DNA of 48,171 nucleotides from Alphaproteobacteria bacterium. Its GTDB lineage: Bacteria; Pseudomonadota; Alphaproteobacteria; Acetobacterales; Acetobacteraceae. Positions 6,006 through 14,720 of this stretch are shown in pieces; within the stretch, counting starts at the first letter, position 1; each line of letters starts with the position of its first letter. Both the position numbers and the translations under genes were made by a program. The DNA lies in the NCBI GenBank assembly GCA_026400815.1, contig JAPLOI010000032.1, positions 1 through 48,171 of the forward strand. The letters are read 5' to 3'. Below the pieces are notes generated by a model. That model had not been told where the DNA came from. It did no database searches and saw nothing but the letters and a program-made list of their open reading frames with translations.

Positions 6006-7574
6006 CTACGCCACCAGCGCGCCCGGCGTGGTGGGCAACGTCTGCCGCGCGACGGCGACGGTTTGGCCGCCTTCGAGGTTCACGATGAACTTCTCGTTGA
6101 TCGCCTGGTACTGCACCTGCACATCGGCCTGCACGTAGCCCAGGCCGGTGCGCTCCAGTGGGTTGTTGCTGGTGTCGCAGATCACGCTGAACGGCAGCGA
6201 TCCGTCGCGCGTTCCCAGCAACCCCTGGCCCAGCATGTTCTGCAGGAACGAGAGCAGCGTGGCGCGGATGCGGCGGAACAGGTCGCGGTTGATCACCTGG
6301 CCCACGTATTGCCCCATGCCGGCGTTCAGGCTCGCGGCGAGGTAGTTGGTCAGGCGGGTATAGTTGTCGCCGCTGGTCGCCGCGTTGCTGCTGCTGTTGT
6401 GCCCGCCGCGCACGCCCCAGAAGCTGCCACCGGGTTGCGGGTTGGCGATCACGTCCAGCCCGGCGGTGAACAGGGCGGAGAGTTCCGCGGCCGAAAAGGT
6501 GCCGCGCTGCCCGCTGCCGGGTGCTCCGCTGCGCTGCGTGCCGGCAATGCCATACAGCGGCTTGTTGAGGCTGGATTGCTCAGGCGAGAGATTGGCCAGC
6601 CGCCCGGCGACGAAGCCTTGCGGGGAGACCAGGCGCAGCGTGGCGTTGGCCTGGTCGTTCCACCACACCCAGTCGCCCAGCATCAGCTTGCAGGCATAGC
6701 TGTCCAGGCCGGCCGCGGCCTTGTTGGCGATGGCGGCGCTGATTCCTTCGCCGGCCGCACCCGTCAGGATCATGTAGATCCCTTCGGAGAGCCCGAACTG
6801 TGCCTGCACGCCCCATTGGGCGGTGGCATCGGCATCGGCCAGCAGCGCGATGGAGCAGCGCTGGCCGCGCAGCGCATACATGCCACGGCGCGGGGCGGTA
6901 TCCACGCCCACCAGGTGGGTGGCGGAAACCCCGGCGCCATCGGTGCCCACCGCCCCGGTGCCGAAATCCCAGGTGAAGGAAACGGGCGCCACGGCGGTGG
7001 TGCCGGCATTGGCCACCACGATGCGGCTGGGCCCGCGCTGCGGCCCCTGGCCGGTGTTGATGGCGGCGGCCAGCGCCTGCCAGAACGCCGCGCCGGTGCC
7101 GCTGATGTTGTCGTACACCTCCGGCACCAGGCCAGGCAGCGTCACGGTCAAGCGCCAGGACCCGGCGCGGCTGCCCGGCGCCAGGGTGATGGCAATCTGG
7201 TTGCCGCGGCTGCCAGTGTAGAGCGCGGTCAGGATGAAGCCGGTGGTGGGGATCATGAAGGCGGCCGCGGTATCCGTGCCGTCTGTCACGCGCACGCAAC
7301 GGAAATCGGCCGCACCCTGCTGCACGGCGGTGGCCAGCTGCGTGCCCATGTCGTGCTTGCGCGCCACCACCGGTCCGAAGCTGGCGGCGTAATCGCTCAT
7401 GGAGCCCACGATCACCGGCTCACCCACCGGCCCCCAGCTCGCGGTGCCGGCCACGCCCACCACATTGGTGGGCACGCCGTTGATCACCAGGTTCTGCGGT
7501 GGCACGATCTGCACATACAGGTCGGGCACGATCAGCGCGGTGGTGTTGATGCTGCCCTGCTGGACGATCGGCAT
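6006..7574 (-). CDS. Contractile tail sheath protein
   Basis: 522 residues, GGAGGG site before the ATG, 3 bp after the preceding small gene. N-terminus PGDY-like region (GSINTTALIVPDLYVQIVPP), then VVGVAGTASWGPVGEPVIVGS, the usual start of subtilisin-like-fold sheath proteins. C-terminus contains GDNYTRLTNYLAASLNAG, LRNMLGQ-like helices and a conserved-looking final strand region (QVQYQAINEKFIVNLEGGQTV). Length is typical. It forms the contractile outer tube, so the cluster is of myovirus type rather than siphovirus or GTA type. Confidence 0.9.
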   Translation of the reverse strand: MPIVQQGSINTTALIVPDLYVQIVPPQNLVINGVPTNVVGVAGTASWGPVGEPVIVGSMSDYAASFGPVVARKHDMGTQLATAVQQGAADFRCVRVTDGTDTAAAFMIPTTGFILTALYTGSRGNQIAITLAPGSRAGSWRLTVTLPGLVPEVYDNISGTGAAFWQALAAAINTGQGPQRGPSRIVVANAGTTAVAPVSFTWDFGTGAVGTDGAGVSATHLVGVDTAPRRGMYALRGQRCSIALLADADATAQWGVQAQFGLSEGIYMILTGAAGEGISAAIANKAAAGLDSYACKLMLGDWVWWNDQANATLRLVSPQGFVAGRLANLSPEQSSLNKPLYGIAGTQRSGAPGSGQRGTFSAAELSALFTAGLDVIANPQPGGSFWGVRGGHNSSSNAATSGDNYTRLTNYLAASLNAGMGQYVGQVINRDLFRRIRATLLSFLQNMLGQGLLGTRDGSLPFSVICDTSNNPLERTGLGYVQADVQVQYQAINEKFIVNLEGGQTVAVARQTLPTTPGALVA

Positions 7575-7577
7575 GGC

Positions 7578-7739
7578 TCAGCCCTCCATCGTGTTGGAAG
7601 TCGAAGAGGGGGCACGAACGCGAACCACGTGGCCTGCGTGCTCGCCGGCCAGGATCTCCGCAACCTCGGCAGGCGCCGTCACCACGTCGCCCTTCGCGTA
7701 CGGCCCGAAGGCGCGCACGACCACCAGATGCACTGTCAT
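7578..7739 (-). CDS. Small conserved-position protein before the sheath gene
   Basis: 53 residues, GGGAGA site 6 bases before the ATG. Sequence begins MTVHLVVVRAFGPYAKGDVV and continues with a helix (AEVAEILAGEHAGHVVRV). The AFGPYAKGDVV block is seen in small proteins encoded just before sheath genes of some phages. Function unknown; possibly a tail completion or adaptor component. Confidence 0.7.
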   Translation of the reverse strand: MTVHLVVVRAFGPYAKGDVVTAPAEVAEILAGEHAGHVVRVRAPSSTSNTMEG

Positions 7740-7768
7740 TCTGTTCTCCCGAAAACCCGAGATGGCGT

Positions 7769-8596
7769 CTAGCTGATGGCAGACCGCGCGCTCGCCCCGC
7801 CGGGGGCCACGCGCATGTCGCCGAAGATCATGGCCGGGCGCACCTCCTGCACCGTGGTGGCGTAATCCACCGCGTAGAGCAGGTCGCGCCGATACACCCG
7901 CGCCGTGCGGCCCTGGTCGCTGACCGTGCTGCCGCGAAACAGCAGCCGGCCGCGCGTGCCATCCGGCAGGTCGATGAAATCCACCGCCGAGAAGGCGGCA
8001 TCCAGGGCGGAGGACAGCGCATCGCGCAGCCCCGGCTCCGGGCACCAGGCGGTCAGGCGGAACACCTGGCGCTGCCGCCGCGTCTCGCGCCGCAGCGTGC
8101 GGTCGGCCACCACGCGCCCCACCATCGGCCCGGTGCCGGGCACGGTCAGCGTGGCGCCCTCCACCGTCACGATGCGGCGGGTGCGCAGATAGGTGGCCAG
8201 CACCGCCGCCACCATCGCCGGCGTATCGCCCGGCGCGGTGCGGTGCACCACGGCCATGCCATCCACCATCAGCCCGGCCACCTGGCCCGGATGCGCGCTG
8301 CCCTCAACCGTGGCGCTGCGCCCGTTCACCACCACCGAAAGCCCCGGCGCGGGGGCGGCCACCTCGTCCCACCGGTCCGGATACCGCGTGGTCACCGCCT
8401 GGGGCCGCGCCTCGGGCGAAACCGTGACATGCAGGCGCCCGGCGGCAAGATCCGCATCCAGCGCCGCCGCCTGCGGCCAGCCGCGATACAGCAGGCAGGC
8501 GCGGCCCACCGTGCTGGGCGCCTGCGGCCCCTCGGGATAGATCACATCGGAAGCCAGGCGCAGCAGCGCCGCCTCCACGTCAGACATGTCGGCCAT
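7769..8596 (-). CDS. Head-tail junction or tail completion protein
   Basis: 275 residues, strong GGGGAG site, 2 bp after the previous stop. Opens MADMSDVEAALLRLASDVIYP, then a LLYRGWPQAAALDADLAAGR block and a MVAAVLATYLRTRRIVTVEGATLTVPG block, ending with an YRRDLLYAVDYATTVQEVRP strand. Such proteins occur between the connector genes and the sheath in contractile phages. I assign a neck or terminator role from position; the precise family is not certain. Confidence 0.65.
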   Translation of the reverse strand: MADMSDVEAALLRLASDVIYPEGPQAPSTVGRACLLYRGWPQAAALDADLAAGRLHVTVSPEARPQAVTTRYPDRWDEVAAPAPGLSVVVNGRSATVEGSAHPGQVAGLMVDGMAVVHRTAPGDTPAMVAAVLATYLRTRRIVTVEGATLTVPGTGPMVGRVVADRTLRRETRRQRQVFRLTAWCPEPGLRDALSSALDAAFSAVDFIDLPDGTRGRLLFRGSTVSDQGRTARVYRRDLLYAVDYATTVQEVRPAMIFGDMRVAPGGASARSAIS

Positions 8597-8598
8597 CG

Positions 8599-9243
8599 CT
8601 AGCTCCCCGCCCGGCGCACGGCCAGGCGCCAGCCGGGCTCCGAGAGTTCCGCCTGCGCAATCACCCCCAGCCGCCCGAGATCGTCCTGCACCAGGTCACC
8701 CTCGCGCAGCACCACGCCGGGCAGCGCAGGCAGCAGCACCGCCCAGGTGCCGCCCTGCAGCGCCTCCGGCAGATCCGCCTCGCCCAGCCCGGCGCCACCG
8801 CTGCGCACCATGCTCACCGGCCAGCCCGTCAGCACCGGCTCCGGCGCCGCGCCGCCGCCATAGGGGGCCAGCCCCGGCCCCGCCACATGCACCGGCCGCA
8901 CCACATCAATCACCCGGTTGGCCCGCACGCACAGCACGGGATGCAGCGCCTGCTGCGCCGCCACGAACCACACCGCGCCATCCGCGCGCCTGATGTAGTC
9001 CCCAGCACGCGAATACGCGGCATCGAACAGCCCGTGCCAGTAGACCTGGCCATGCGTCGGCGGCTTGGCGAACCGCCCATCCGGCGCGGTGAACGCCGCC
9101 ATCAGCCGCAACACCCGGCGCGTGGCCGCCAGTGGCGCCTCGCCCCCGTCCGGCCGGAACAGCTCACACCAATCGCCCACCACCAGCCCGGCCCGGCCGA
9201 GCCCACGGTAGATCGCATCCTGCACGCGCCCTGCTTGCATCAT
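8599..9243 (-). CDS. Head-tail connector or neck protein
   Basis: 214 residues from the ATG at 9241-9243, with GAGGCGG just upstream; longer in-frame starts upstream lack a good site. Features: an N-terminal helical segment (RVQDAIYRGLGRAGLVVGDWCELFRP), a central THGQVYWHGLFDAAYSRAGDYI block (tyrosine-rich) and a C-terminal beta part with VLREGDLVQDDLGRLGVIAQAE. The last part resembles minor capsid or head-closure proteins. Position between connector and tail completion genes supports this. Confidence 0.65.
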   Translation of the reverse strand: MMQAGRVQDAIYRGLGRAGLVVGDWCELFRPDGGEAPLAATRRVLRLMAAFTAPDGRFAKPPTHGQVYWHGLFDAAYSRAGDYIRRADGAVWFVAAQQALHPVLCVRANRVIDVVRPVHVAGPGLAPYGGGAAPEPVLTGWPVSMVRSGGAGLGEADLPEALQGGTWAVLLPALPGVVLREGDLVQDDLGRLGVIAQAELSEPGWRLAVRRAGS

Positions 9244-9337
9244 TCCGCCTCGCCGCCCGGGCATGCCCGAGCCGACCGTTGCGCATGCGTCTCCGCACGC
9301 CATGCCAAGGAACATCCATCCGCCGCCGCCAGTGGCC

Positions 9338-9715
9338 TCACACCACCAACGTCACCCCGCCATCACGCAGGGCCGGGCCTGGTGGGATGCCCAGGAAGCC
9401 GCACAGCCGGCGGCGCCAGTCGTCGAACAGCGCCGTGCGCTCCCGCAGCTCGCGCGGGTTGCGCTTCCACACCGCGGCCTCGCTGGTATCCAGCATCGCG
9501 CCGCTCTGCGGGATCGCCACTTCCAGCTCCGCCAGCGTGGCGAGGTACTGCCGCGTGACCGCCTCTTCGGTGCCGGACATGCGGATCATGCGGAATTCCA
9601 TCAGCCCGTAGGCCTGGTGGAACCGCCAGCCCTGAAAGCCCTCCGCCCCGCTGCCATAGGCGGGGTAGCCGCAATGCCTGCGGATATCCGTTCGTTCCGC
9701 TTCGGTGAACGCCAT
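9338..9715 (-). CDS. Head-tail adaptor protein
   Basis: 125 residues, CGGAGGA site. Mostly helical: MAFTEAERTDIRRHCGYPAYGSG, a RFHQAYGLMEFRMIRMSGTEE block, then TRQYLATLAELEVAIPQS and a C-terminal LRERTALFDDWRRRLCGFLGI. This pattern of a short all-helical protein right after the major capsid gene fits a gp6-type connector. Family is inferred. Confidence 0.65.
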   Translation of the reverse strand: MAFTEAERTDIRRHCGYPAYGSGAEGFQGWRFHQAYGLMEFRMIRMSGTEEAVTRQYLATLAELEVAIPQSGAMLDTSEAAVWKRNPRELRERTALFDDWRRRLCGFLGIPPGPALRDGGVTLVV

Positions 9716-9772
9716 CCCATCCTCCGCGCAGGGGTGGCGGCAGGGGGCATTTCAGCCCCCCGCCGCCAGGTA

Positions 9773-11095
9773 CTAGCCAACGTGCTCGATCATCACCGCG
9801 CGCTTGAAGGCGGCGTTGTTGGCCGTGGGCACGGTGGCCGTGGTGGTGGTGGTGTCGCTCGGCGCGCAGTAGCCACCCATCCAGTACCAGCTCTGCGCGA
9901 TGATCTGCTGCAGCCGGTCCACCGGCTCGCGCGTCACCATCGCCACCCCATCCACAATCGAAACGATGGAGTTCGCCGGCGCGGTGTCATCCGCCCCCAT
10001 GCCGGCATAGCTGCCCTCGATCAGCGCCCCCTGCCCGCACACGATCGGCCGGCGGATCACCGCGCCGTTGATGCCCGGGTGGTTCTGCACATAGGCCTCG
10101 GTGGTGGGGATGAAGCGCAGGCCAAGGAACTCGTTGATCAGCCCCTTGGTGTACACCTGGCTCGCCCCGGTCACGCCGGTGAACAGCTGGCGGAACTCCG
10201 CGTCACTGAACAGCTGCCGCGCCGAGACGGGATCGAGGTAGCAGTTGTACACCCCGTCCACCGTCGGCACCGCGTTGCTGCGCAAGGTGGCCACCGCGTT
10301 CAGCAGCGTGTCCATGTTCAGCGTATCCGCCGCCGTCAGCGCCAGCGCGGTCGCGCGGTTGCCGGGGCGATGGATGGTGCTGGCATTAGCCGCCACCACC
10401 GCGTTGCCCGCGGTGCCGTCCGGCACCGTCACGTTGGTGCTGAAGCTCAGCACGCCGGACCGCGCCCCCGGCGTGGTGGCCAGGTTGGTGGCATCCACCG
10501 TTACGCCCACCAGGGTGTAGCTGTTGCTGCCGATCACCACGCCCAGCGTGGCACCGGCACCCACCGGCACCTGCACGCCATTGACGAACACGCGCTCAAA
10601 CCCGCGCACATCCTCCACCGCCAGGTTCGGCCCCGCCGCGCCCAGCGTGGTGCGCACGCGGGTGTTGCCGCCGAAATAGGCGTTGAACAGCACGTTGCGC
10701 GCGATCTCATCCAGGCTGCGCGCCGCCTGCTCGCCGTTGGTCGCCGCGTTCTGCAGGAACTGGCTGGCAATGCCCACGCGGCTGGTGACCATGTTCAGGT
10801 CGGTTGTCGCCGCGTAATGGTCGAGCGTGATGGTGAACTGCTCCACCCCGAAGCTGCTCGGCACCAGCCCGTTGTCGAAGTTGGTGTTGGCGTTGGCCGC
10901 CAGCGGCGTGGTCACCGCGGTCTTCAGCCCGGCGCGGGTCTTGGTGAGCGTCTCACCAATGCCCACGTTGAAGCTCATCCGGTCGGCAATCGCCCGATAC
11001 CCCAAACGAGACCGCAACGCCTGCTCGAACTCACGCTCGAGATAACCCAGCTGAATGATCGGCTGCAGCGCCGCCGGAAAGTTCGAAATCGGCAT
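9773..11095 (-). CDS. Major capsid protein
   Basis: 440 residues, GAGGAG site. N-terminal helix (YLEREFEQALRSRLGYRAIAD), then GETLTKTRAGLK, a FTITLDHYAATTDLNMVTSRVGIAS region (E-loop and spine-helix like), AARSLDEIARNVLFNAYFGG, a beta insertion around residues 165-235, and a C-terminal A-domain ending with DRLQQIIAQSWYWMGGY. HK97-fold capsid protein by overall layout. It is preceded by scaffold and portal and followed by connectors, the usual order. Confidence 0.85.
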   Translation of the reverse strand: MPISNFPAALQPIIQLGYLEREFEQALRSRLGYRAIADRMSFNVGIGETLTKTRAGLKTAVTTPLAANANTNFDNGLVPSSFGVEQFTITLDHYAATTDLNMVTSRVGIASQFLQNAATNGEQAARSLDEIARNVLFNAYFGGNTRVRTTLGAAGPNLAVEDVRGFERVFVNGVQVPVGAGATLGVVIGSNSYTLVGVTVDATNLATTPGARSGVLSFSTNVTVPDGTAGNAVVAANASTIHRPGNRATALALTAADTLNMDTLLNAVATLRSNAVPTVDGVYNCYLDPVSARQLFSDAEFRQLFTGVTGASQVYTKGLINEFLGLRFIPTTEAYVQNHPGINGAVIRRPIVCGQGALIEGSYAGMGADDTAPANSIVSIVDGVAMVTREPVDRLQQIIAQSWYWMGGYCAPSDTTTTTATVPTANNAAFKRAVMIEHVG

Positions 11096-11164
11096 GTGAA
11101 CTCCTCACGCGTTATCACCCCGCGCGGCACAGCCGGCAGGGCGGGTTGGTGCAGGGATGGAGGG

Positions 11165-11390
11165 AGGGAAAGGCCAGGGCTCTGCCCTGGACCCGCTGGG
11201 GCCTTAGGCCCCAGACCCCTTCACTTTTCCGCCTTCGGCGGGGAGGGGCCACACGGGTCTCTCCACCGCCTCGGCGGCCCCTCCCCGCCGAAGGCGGAAC
11301 GAATGTGGGTCCAGGGACCTCAGGTCCGTCGCGCGAAGGCGCGCGCCGGGCCAGGTGGGGTCCAGGGGCAAAGCCCCTGGCCTTCCTTCC
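11165..11390. repeat. Long hairpin repeat, family B copy 2 with a nested palindrome
   Basis: About 225 bp filling the space between scaffold and capsid genes. The same blocks occur in the same order as in the copy at 5806-6005, including GGGGCCTTAGGCCCC, the CCGCCTTCGGCGG arms and the terminal CCAGGGGCAAAGCCCCTGG. Near 11326-11353 it carries an extra GC palindrome (CCGTCGCGCGAAGGCGCGCG...) that is absent from copy 1 but present, inverted, in the copy at 24954-25080. Confidence 0.9.
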
Positions 11391-11789
11391 CTACAGTCGC
11401 CGCAGCATCTCGGCCCGGCTCGCTTGCCACTCGGCGTCGGTCATTTCGGTGGCGAGTTTGGCGCGGGGCGCCTGCGCGGGCGGGGCTGCGGCGGAGCTGG
11501 TGCTGGAGGTGCTGGCGCCGAACAGCCAGGGTTTGGCGCGGCGCAGGTTGTTCATCAGCTGGTCCGCGCCATCCACTTCATCCTGGTCGTTCAGGGTCAG
11601 GCCGGTGGTATCCACCAGCTTCAGCCCATCCAGGTCCACCATGCCGGCGCGGATGGCGTGGGCTTTCAGTTCCGCGCGCACCAGGCGCAGCTGGAGTTTC
11701 GCTTCCAGTTCGGCCACGCGTTCAGCCAGCGCCGCGTCCAGCGCGTCGGCGGCCAGGGCTTCGGCGGAGGCGGGGGTTTCGTCGGTCAT
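11391..11789 (-). CDS. Capsid scaffold-like protein
   Basis: 132 residues from the ATG at 11787-11789, which overlaps the portal stop as ATGA. Highly helical and acidic, with a coiled-coil-prone stretch (LAERVAELEAKLQLRLVRAELKAHAIRAG), DLDGLKLVDTTGL, a DADQLMNNLRRAKPWLF-like block, an Ala/Ser/Pro linker and a final DAEWQASRAEMLRRL helix. Small scaffolds encoded between portal and capsid have this build, with a basic C-terminal capsid-binding helix. Confidence 0.75.
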   Translation of the reverse strand: MTDETPASAEALAADALDAALAERVAELEAKLQLRLVRAELKAHAIRAGMVDLDGLKLVDTTGLTLNDQDEVDGADQLMNNLRRAKPWLFGASTSSTSSAAAPPAQAPRAKLATEMTDAEWQASRAEMLRRL

Positions 11790-13207
11790 GCGGTCTCCTG
11801 GGTGGGGGAGGGGCGGTGGCCGATGCGCGCGAGTTCCGCGTGAACGTCTTCGATGTCGTAGACATCGGCGATGGTCTTCACCGCGGTTTCCTGGCTGATC
11901 AGCCCGGCCTCGGCCAGCGTGCGCAGCGTTTGCGCATCGCGGGCGCGGTCTTCGCTGGTGGGCGCATACCAGCGCGGCCAGATCAGGCCCAACCGTACCG
12001 CGTGCGGAATGGGCTCGATCCCCTGGCCCAGGATGCGCAACGGGTAGAGGTGGCTGGCCCGCACCACCATGCGCGCCAGTTTCAGCACCGCATCGCCATA
12101 GGAAACACGCAGGTTGTCGGCGAGCCACACCAGGCCCTGGTTCATCATTTCGATCGCGCGGCCGGATTGGGCCGCCGACAACCTGTCCGGGCTGGCCCGG
12201 TTTCCGTGCACGCCTTCCAGCGCGAATTCGCGCAGCGTGCGAACATAGTCGATCACCGCCGCACTGGCGGTGCCGTCGATCTCCAGCAGCCGCGCATCGC
12301 CCTTTTCGGAAACGATCAGCGCATTGCCGCCACCGCGCACGATCTCGCCCTCGGCCCCTGCGGGCTCGCGGATCAGCAGCGTGGGGTCGGAGGAGTATTT
12401 CAGCCCGCGCCCGGCCTGGCTGAGCTGGTAGTCAATCTCGATCCCCGTCTCCACCGCGGCGCGAAAGGTGCAGGCGCCATCAACGGAGTCCACGCCATCC
12501 GGCCCGCCGGGCAGGTTCTTCACCCACACCAGCGGCACGAAGCCCAGCCCGTGGCGCACGCTGCGGATGGCATCGCGCACCGGCGGCCGGGCCTCGCCGG
12601 CCACGGGCTGCGGCAGGAACCAGGTTTCCTCCTCGCGGTCCCAGCTTCGCTCGAACCAGTATTCCGCCTGCGCATCGAGCCCGTCATAGCCGCGGGCCAG
12701 CAATGCGCGGCCGGGCACCTTGTAGCGCTCGGTCACGCGCAGCAGCTCGTCCGGCGCTTCCGGGTCCCAGTCCGGCATCAGGTAGGGCGTTTCCAGCACG
12801 CGGAAGAACACCCTTCCCTTCAGCACCCGGAACAGGATCGCCACGGAACCGATGGAGCCACGCAGGGCGGCTTCCATCATCACCTGGTTCAGCGCCGTCT
12901 CCCGCGCCAGGTCGGCGAAGATGGCGCGCACGCGCCGGTCGTCGCAGTCGATGGTGGGGAAATGCCCTTCGCTGAACACCAACGAAATGGAATCGTCCAC
13001 CACGATGCGCGCCAGCGGGTAGCGCACGGAAGGCCGGCGCAGGCGCAGCGGGATGTATTCCCCGCCGGCGCCGCGCTCCTCATGGAACTCGAACGGCAGC
13101 ACGTCGTACAACGTGCCATCCAGCACGCGCTTCAGGATCGCCAGGCGCCGCGTCCGCTCCGGATGGTGCGGATCCGCAGGCACCAGCCCGCATAGGGTGG
13201 TGAACAT
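11786..13207 (-). CDS. Phage portal protein
   Basis: 473 residues from the ATG at 13205-13207, chosen because GGGAGG lies 6 bases upstream; an upstream extension would run through a T-rich hairpin repeat. Layout: beta N-terminus with RPSVRYPLARIVVDDSISLVF, a wing region, and a C-terminal helical part containing SAAQSGRAIEMMNQGLVWLADNLRV and IWPRWYAPTSEDRARDAQTLRTLAEAGLISQETAV, the latter typical of SPP1 gp6-type portals. Forms the dodecameric DNA channel at the capsid vertex. Confidence 0.8.
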   Translation of the reverse strand: MFTTLCGLVPADPHHPERTRRLAILKRVLDGTLYDVLPFEFHEERGAGGEYIPLRLRRPSVRYPLARIVVDDSISLVFSEGHFPTIDCDDRRVRAIFADLARETALNQVMMEAALRGSIGSVAILFRVLKGRVFFRVLETPYLMPDWDPEAPDELLRVTERYKVPGRALLARGYDGLDAQAEYWFERSWDREEETWFLPQPVAGEARPPVRDAIRSVRHGLGFVPLVWVKNLPGGPDGVDSVDGACTFRAAVETGIEIDYQLSQAGRGLKYSSDPTLLIREPAGAEGEIVRGGGNALIVSEKGDARLLEIDGTASAAVIDYVRTLREFALEGVHGNRASPDRLSAAQSGRAIEMMNQGLVWLADNLRVSYGDAVLKLARMVVRASHLYPLRILGQGIEPIPHAVRLGLIWPRWYAPTSEDRARDAQTLRTLAEAGLISQETAVKTIADVYDIEDVHAELARIGHRPSPTQETA

Positions 13208-13217
13208 CCAGCCTCCC

Positions 13218-13332
13218 AAGGAAGAAAGCGGTTCTTTTTTGAAAAAAAGAACCAAAAAACTTTTATCACCTGGCGCGGGAGCCATTCGGAAAAGTCTTTT
13301 TGCTTCTTTTTCTTCAGAAAAAGAAGACTTCC
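13218..13332. repeat. T-rich triple-hairpin repeat, family A copy 1
   Basis: Lies between terminase and portal genes. Contains GGTTCTTTTTTGAAAAAAAGAACC, a short GC dyad (TGGC...GCCA) and TTCTTTTTCTTCAGAAAAAGAA. Read on the minus strand it matches, arm for arm, the copies at 15793-15915 and 35174-35303. The outer hairpins look like terminators in both directions. Confidence 0.9.
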
Positions 13333-14720
13333 TACCTTCCAAACAACCCCACCCGAACCTGCCGGGCCGGCTTCCCAGCCACCCCCAGCATCGCATGGGC
13401 GCGAGACAGCGCGTCCACCTGATCGTCCTTGCGCCCGTGCGGAAAGTCCCGCAGCTCATCCATCAGCGCCTGGTTCCAGGCCCCGCGCAGCAACGAAAGC
13501 CTCCCGGCTTCCACCTGTGCGGCCACCGGCATCGCCCGCACCAGCTTGGCGCCGGTTTCGGGCGAGGCCAGCACGGTATGCCCGGCCAGCTTGCCGGTCA
13601 GGAACGCCACCTGCTGCTTGCCGGCCTGGCCGGGATCCTGCGGCAGGCCGATCGGCACCGCGCGGCCATCGCGGGATGCGGTGGCCATCAGGCATTGCGT
13701 CACGTCGTTCGGCCCGCCGCGCAGGCGCACCACATCCACCACCACCAGCCGCCCATCGGGGCAGTGGGCCAGCTTGAGGCCCACAGTCCAGTCGGGGTCA
13801 CGGCCATCGCCGGCTTCGGTGGCGGCGAGGTCCCAGGCCCGCACCATGCGCGCGCCTTCGGGCAGCGAGTCCGCCACGCCGATGCGCGCCACCGGAAACA
13901 GCGTGCCCTCGCCGCTGGTGGGCGATTGTTGATACAGCGCCTGCCAGGCCCGGCTGCCCAGGATGGTTTGCTTGCGCAACAGCGCCGTCTTGTCCTCCCA
14001 GGCAGGCCACAGCGCCGCACCGGGCGGGCGGCTCAGCGGGTCGCCGGGTTCGGCCAGGGCCGGCAGGCGCAGCATGTGCCAGGCGTCGCCGGCCTCCAGC
14101 AGCCGGCCGGCCAAATCGTCCTCATGCCAGCGCGTCATCACCAGCACGATCCGGCCGCCCGGCTTCAGGCGGGTGATCAGTTCGCTGCGGTACCAGTTCC
14201 ACACATGCTCGCGCGCCAGCGAGGATTCGCCCTCGGCATGGCTCTTGATCGGATCGTCGATCACCGCCAGAGCGGCCCGCCTTCCGGTGACGGGGCCGTG
14301 TATGCCGGTGGCGAAATACTCCCCGCCCAGCGTGGTCCGGAACCGATGCGCGGCGCGGCTGTCTCCGGCCAGGCCGTAGCCCAGCGCATCGCGCTCCTCC
14401 GCCACCAGGTTGCGCAGGCGCCGGCCGAAATGCTCGGCCAGCTCCGCGGTATGGCTGGCCGCGATCACACTGGTATGCGGCTGGCGCGCCAGCCACCAGG
14501 CCGGGAACACCAGGGAGGCATAGGTGCTCTTGGCGCTGCCCGGCGGCATCAGCACCATCAGCCGGTCGATGGCACCTTCGGCCACCAGGGCCAGGCGATC
14601 GAGCAGCATGCGGTGATGGGCCGCCGGGCGCTGATCCAGTGGCTTGAGCACGTGCTCCGCCCACGCCTGCAACCCGCACGCGGGCAACAGGGCGCCATCC
14701 GCCAGGCCGGTCGCAGCCAT
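13332..14720 (-). CDS. Phage terminase large subunit
   Basis: 462 residues from the ATG at 14718-14720 (GGAG about 8 bases upstream). Walker A MPPGSAKST at residues 58-66, Walker B LAVIDDP near 151-157, a coupling-type LVMTRWHEDDLAGRL block near 193-207, and an RNase-H-like nuclease domain beginning RAWDLAATE near 294-302 with later acidic residues (VVVDVVRL, HGRKDDQVDALS). It packages and cuts phage DNA. No small terminase was found next to it, so the packaging module is either incomplete or has that gene elsewhere. Confidence 0.9.
   Translation of the reverse strand: MAATGLADGALLPACGLQAWAEHVLKPLDQRPAAHHRMLLDRLALVAEGAIDRLMVLMPPGSAKSTYASLVFPAWWLARQPHTSVIAASHTAELAEHFGRRLRNLVAEERDALGYGLAGDSRAAHRFRTTLGGEYFATGIHGPVTGRRAALAVIDDPIKSHAEGESSLAREHVWNWYRSELITRLKPGGRIVLVMTRWHEDDLAGRLLEAGDAWHMLRLPALAEPGDPLSRPPGAALWPAWEDKTALLRKQTILGSRAWQALYQQSPTSGEGTLFPVARIGVADSLPEGARMVRAWDLAATEAGDGRDPDWTVGLKLAHCPDGRLVVVDVVRLRGGPNDVTQCLMATASRDGRAVPIGLPQDPGQAGKQQVAFLTGKLAGHTVLASPETGAKLVRAMPVAAQVEAGRLSLLRGAWNQALMDELRDFPHGRKDDQVDALSRAHAMLGVAGKPARQVRVGLFGR

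Noticed and set aside
3996-7772. Plus-strand open frame of 1258 codons opposite the tail genes
   Set aside because: Arg/His/Pro-rich translation without any domain, exactly antisense to sheath, tube and chaperone; an effect of high GC.
9263-13195. Plus-strand open frame of 1310 codons
   Set aside because: Antisense to connector, capsid and portal genes, crosses a hairpin repeat, and has no recognisable protein pattern.
3003-14720. Extracellular contractile injection system or R-type tailocin
   Set aside because: Terminase, portal, scaffold and major capsid genes are present and baseplate/spike genes are absent, so a phage-derived headed cluster fits better.
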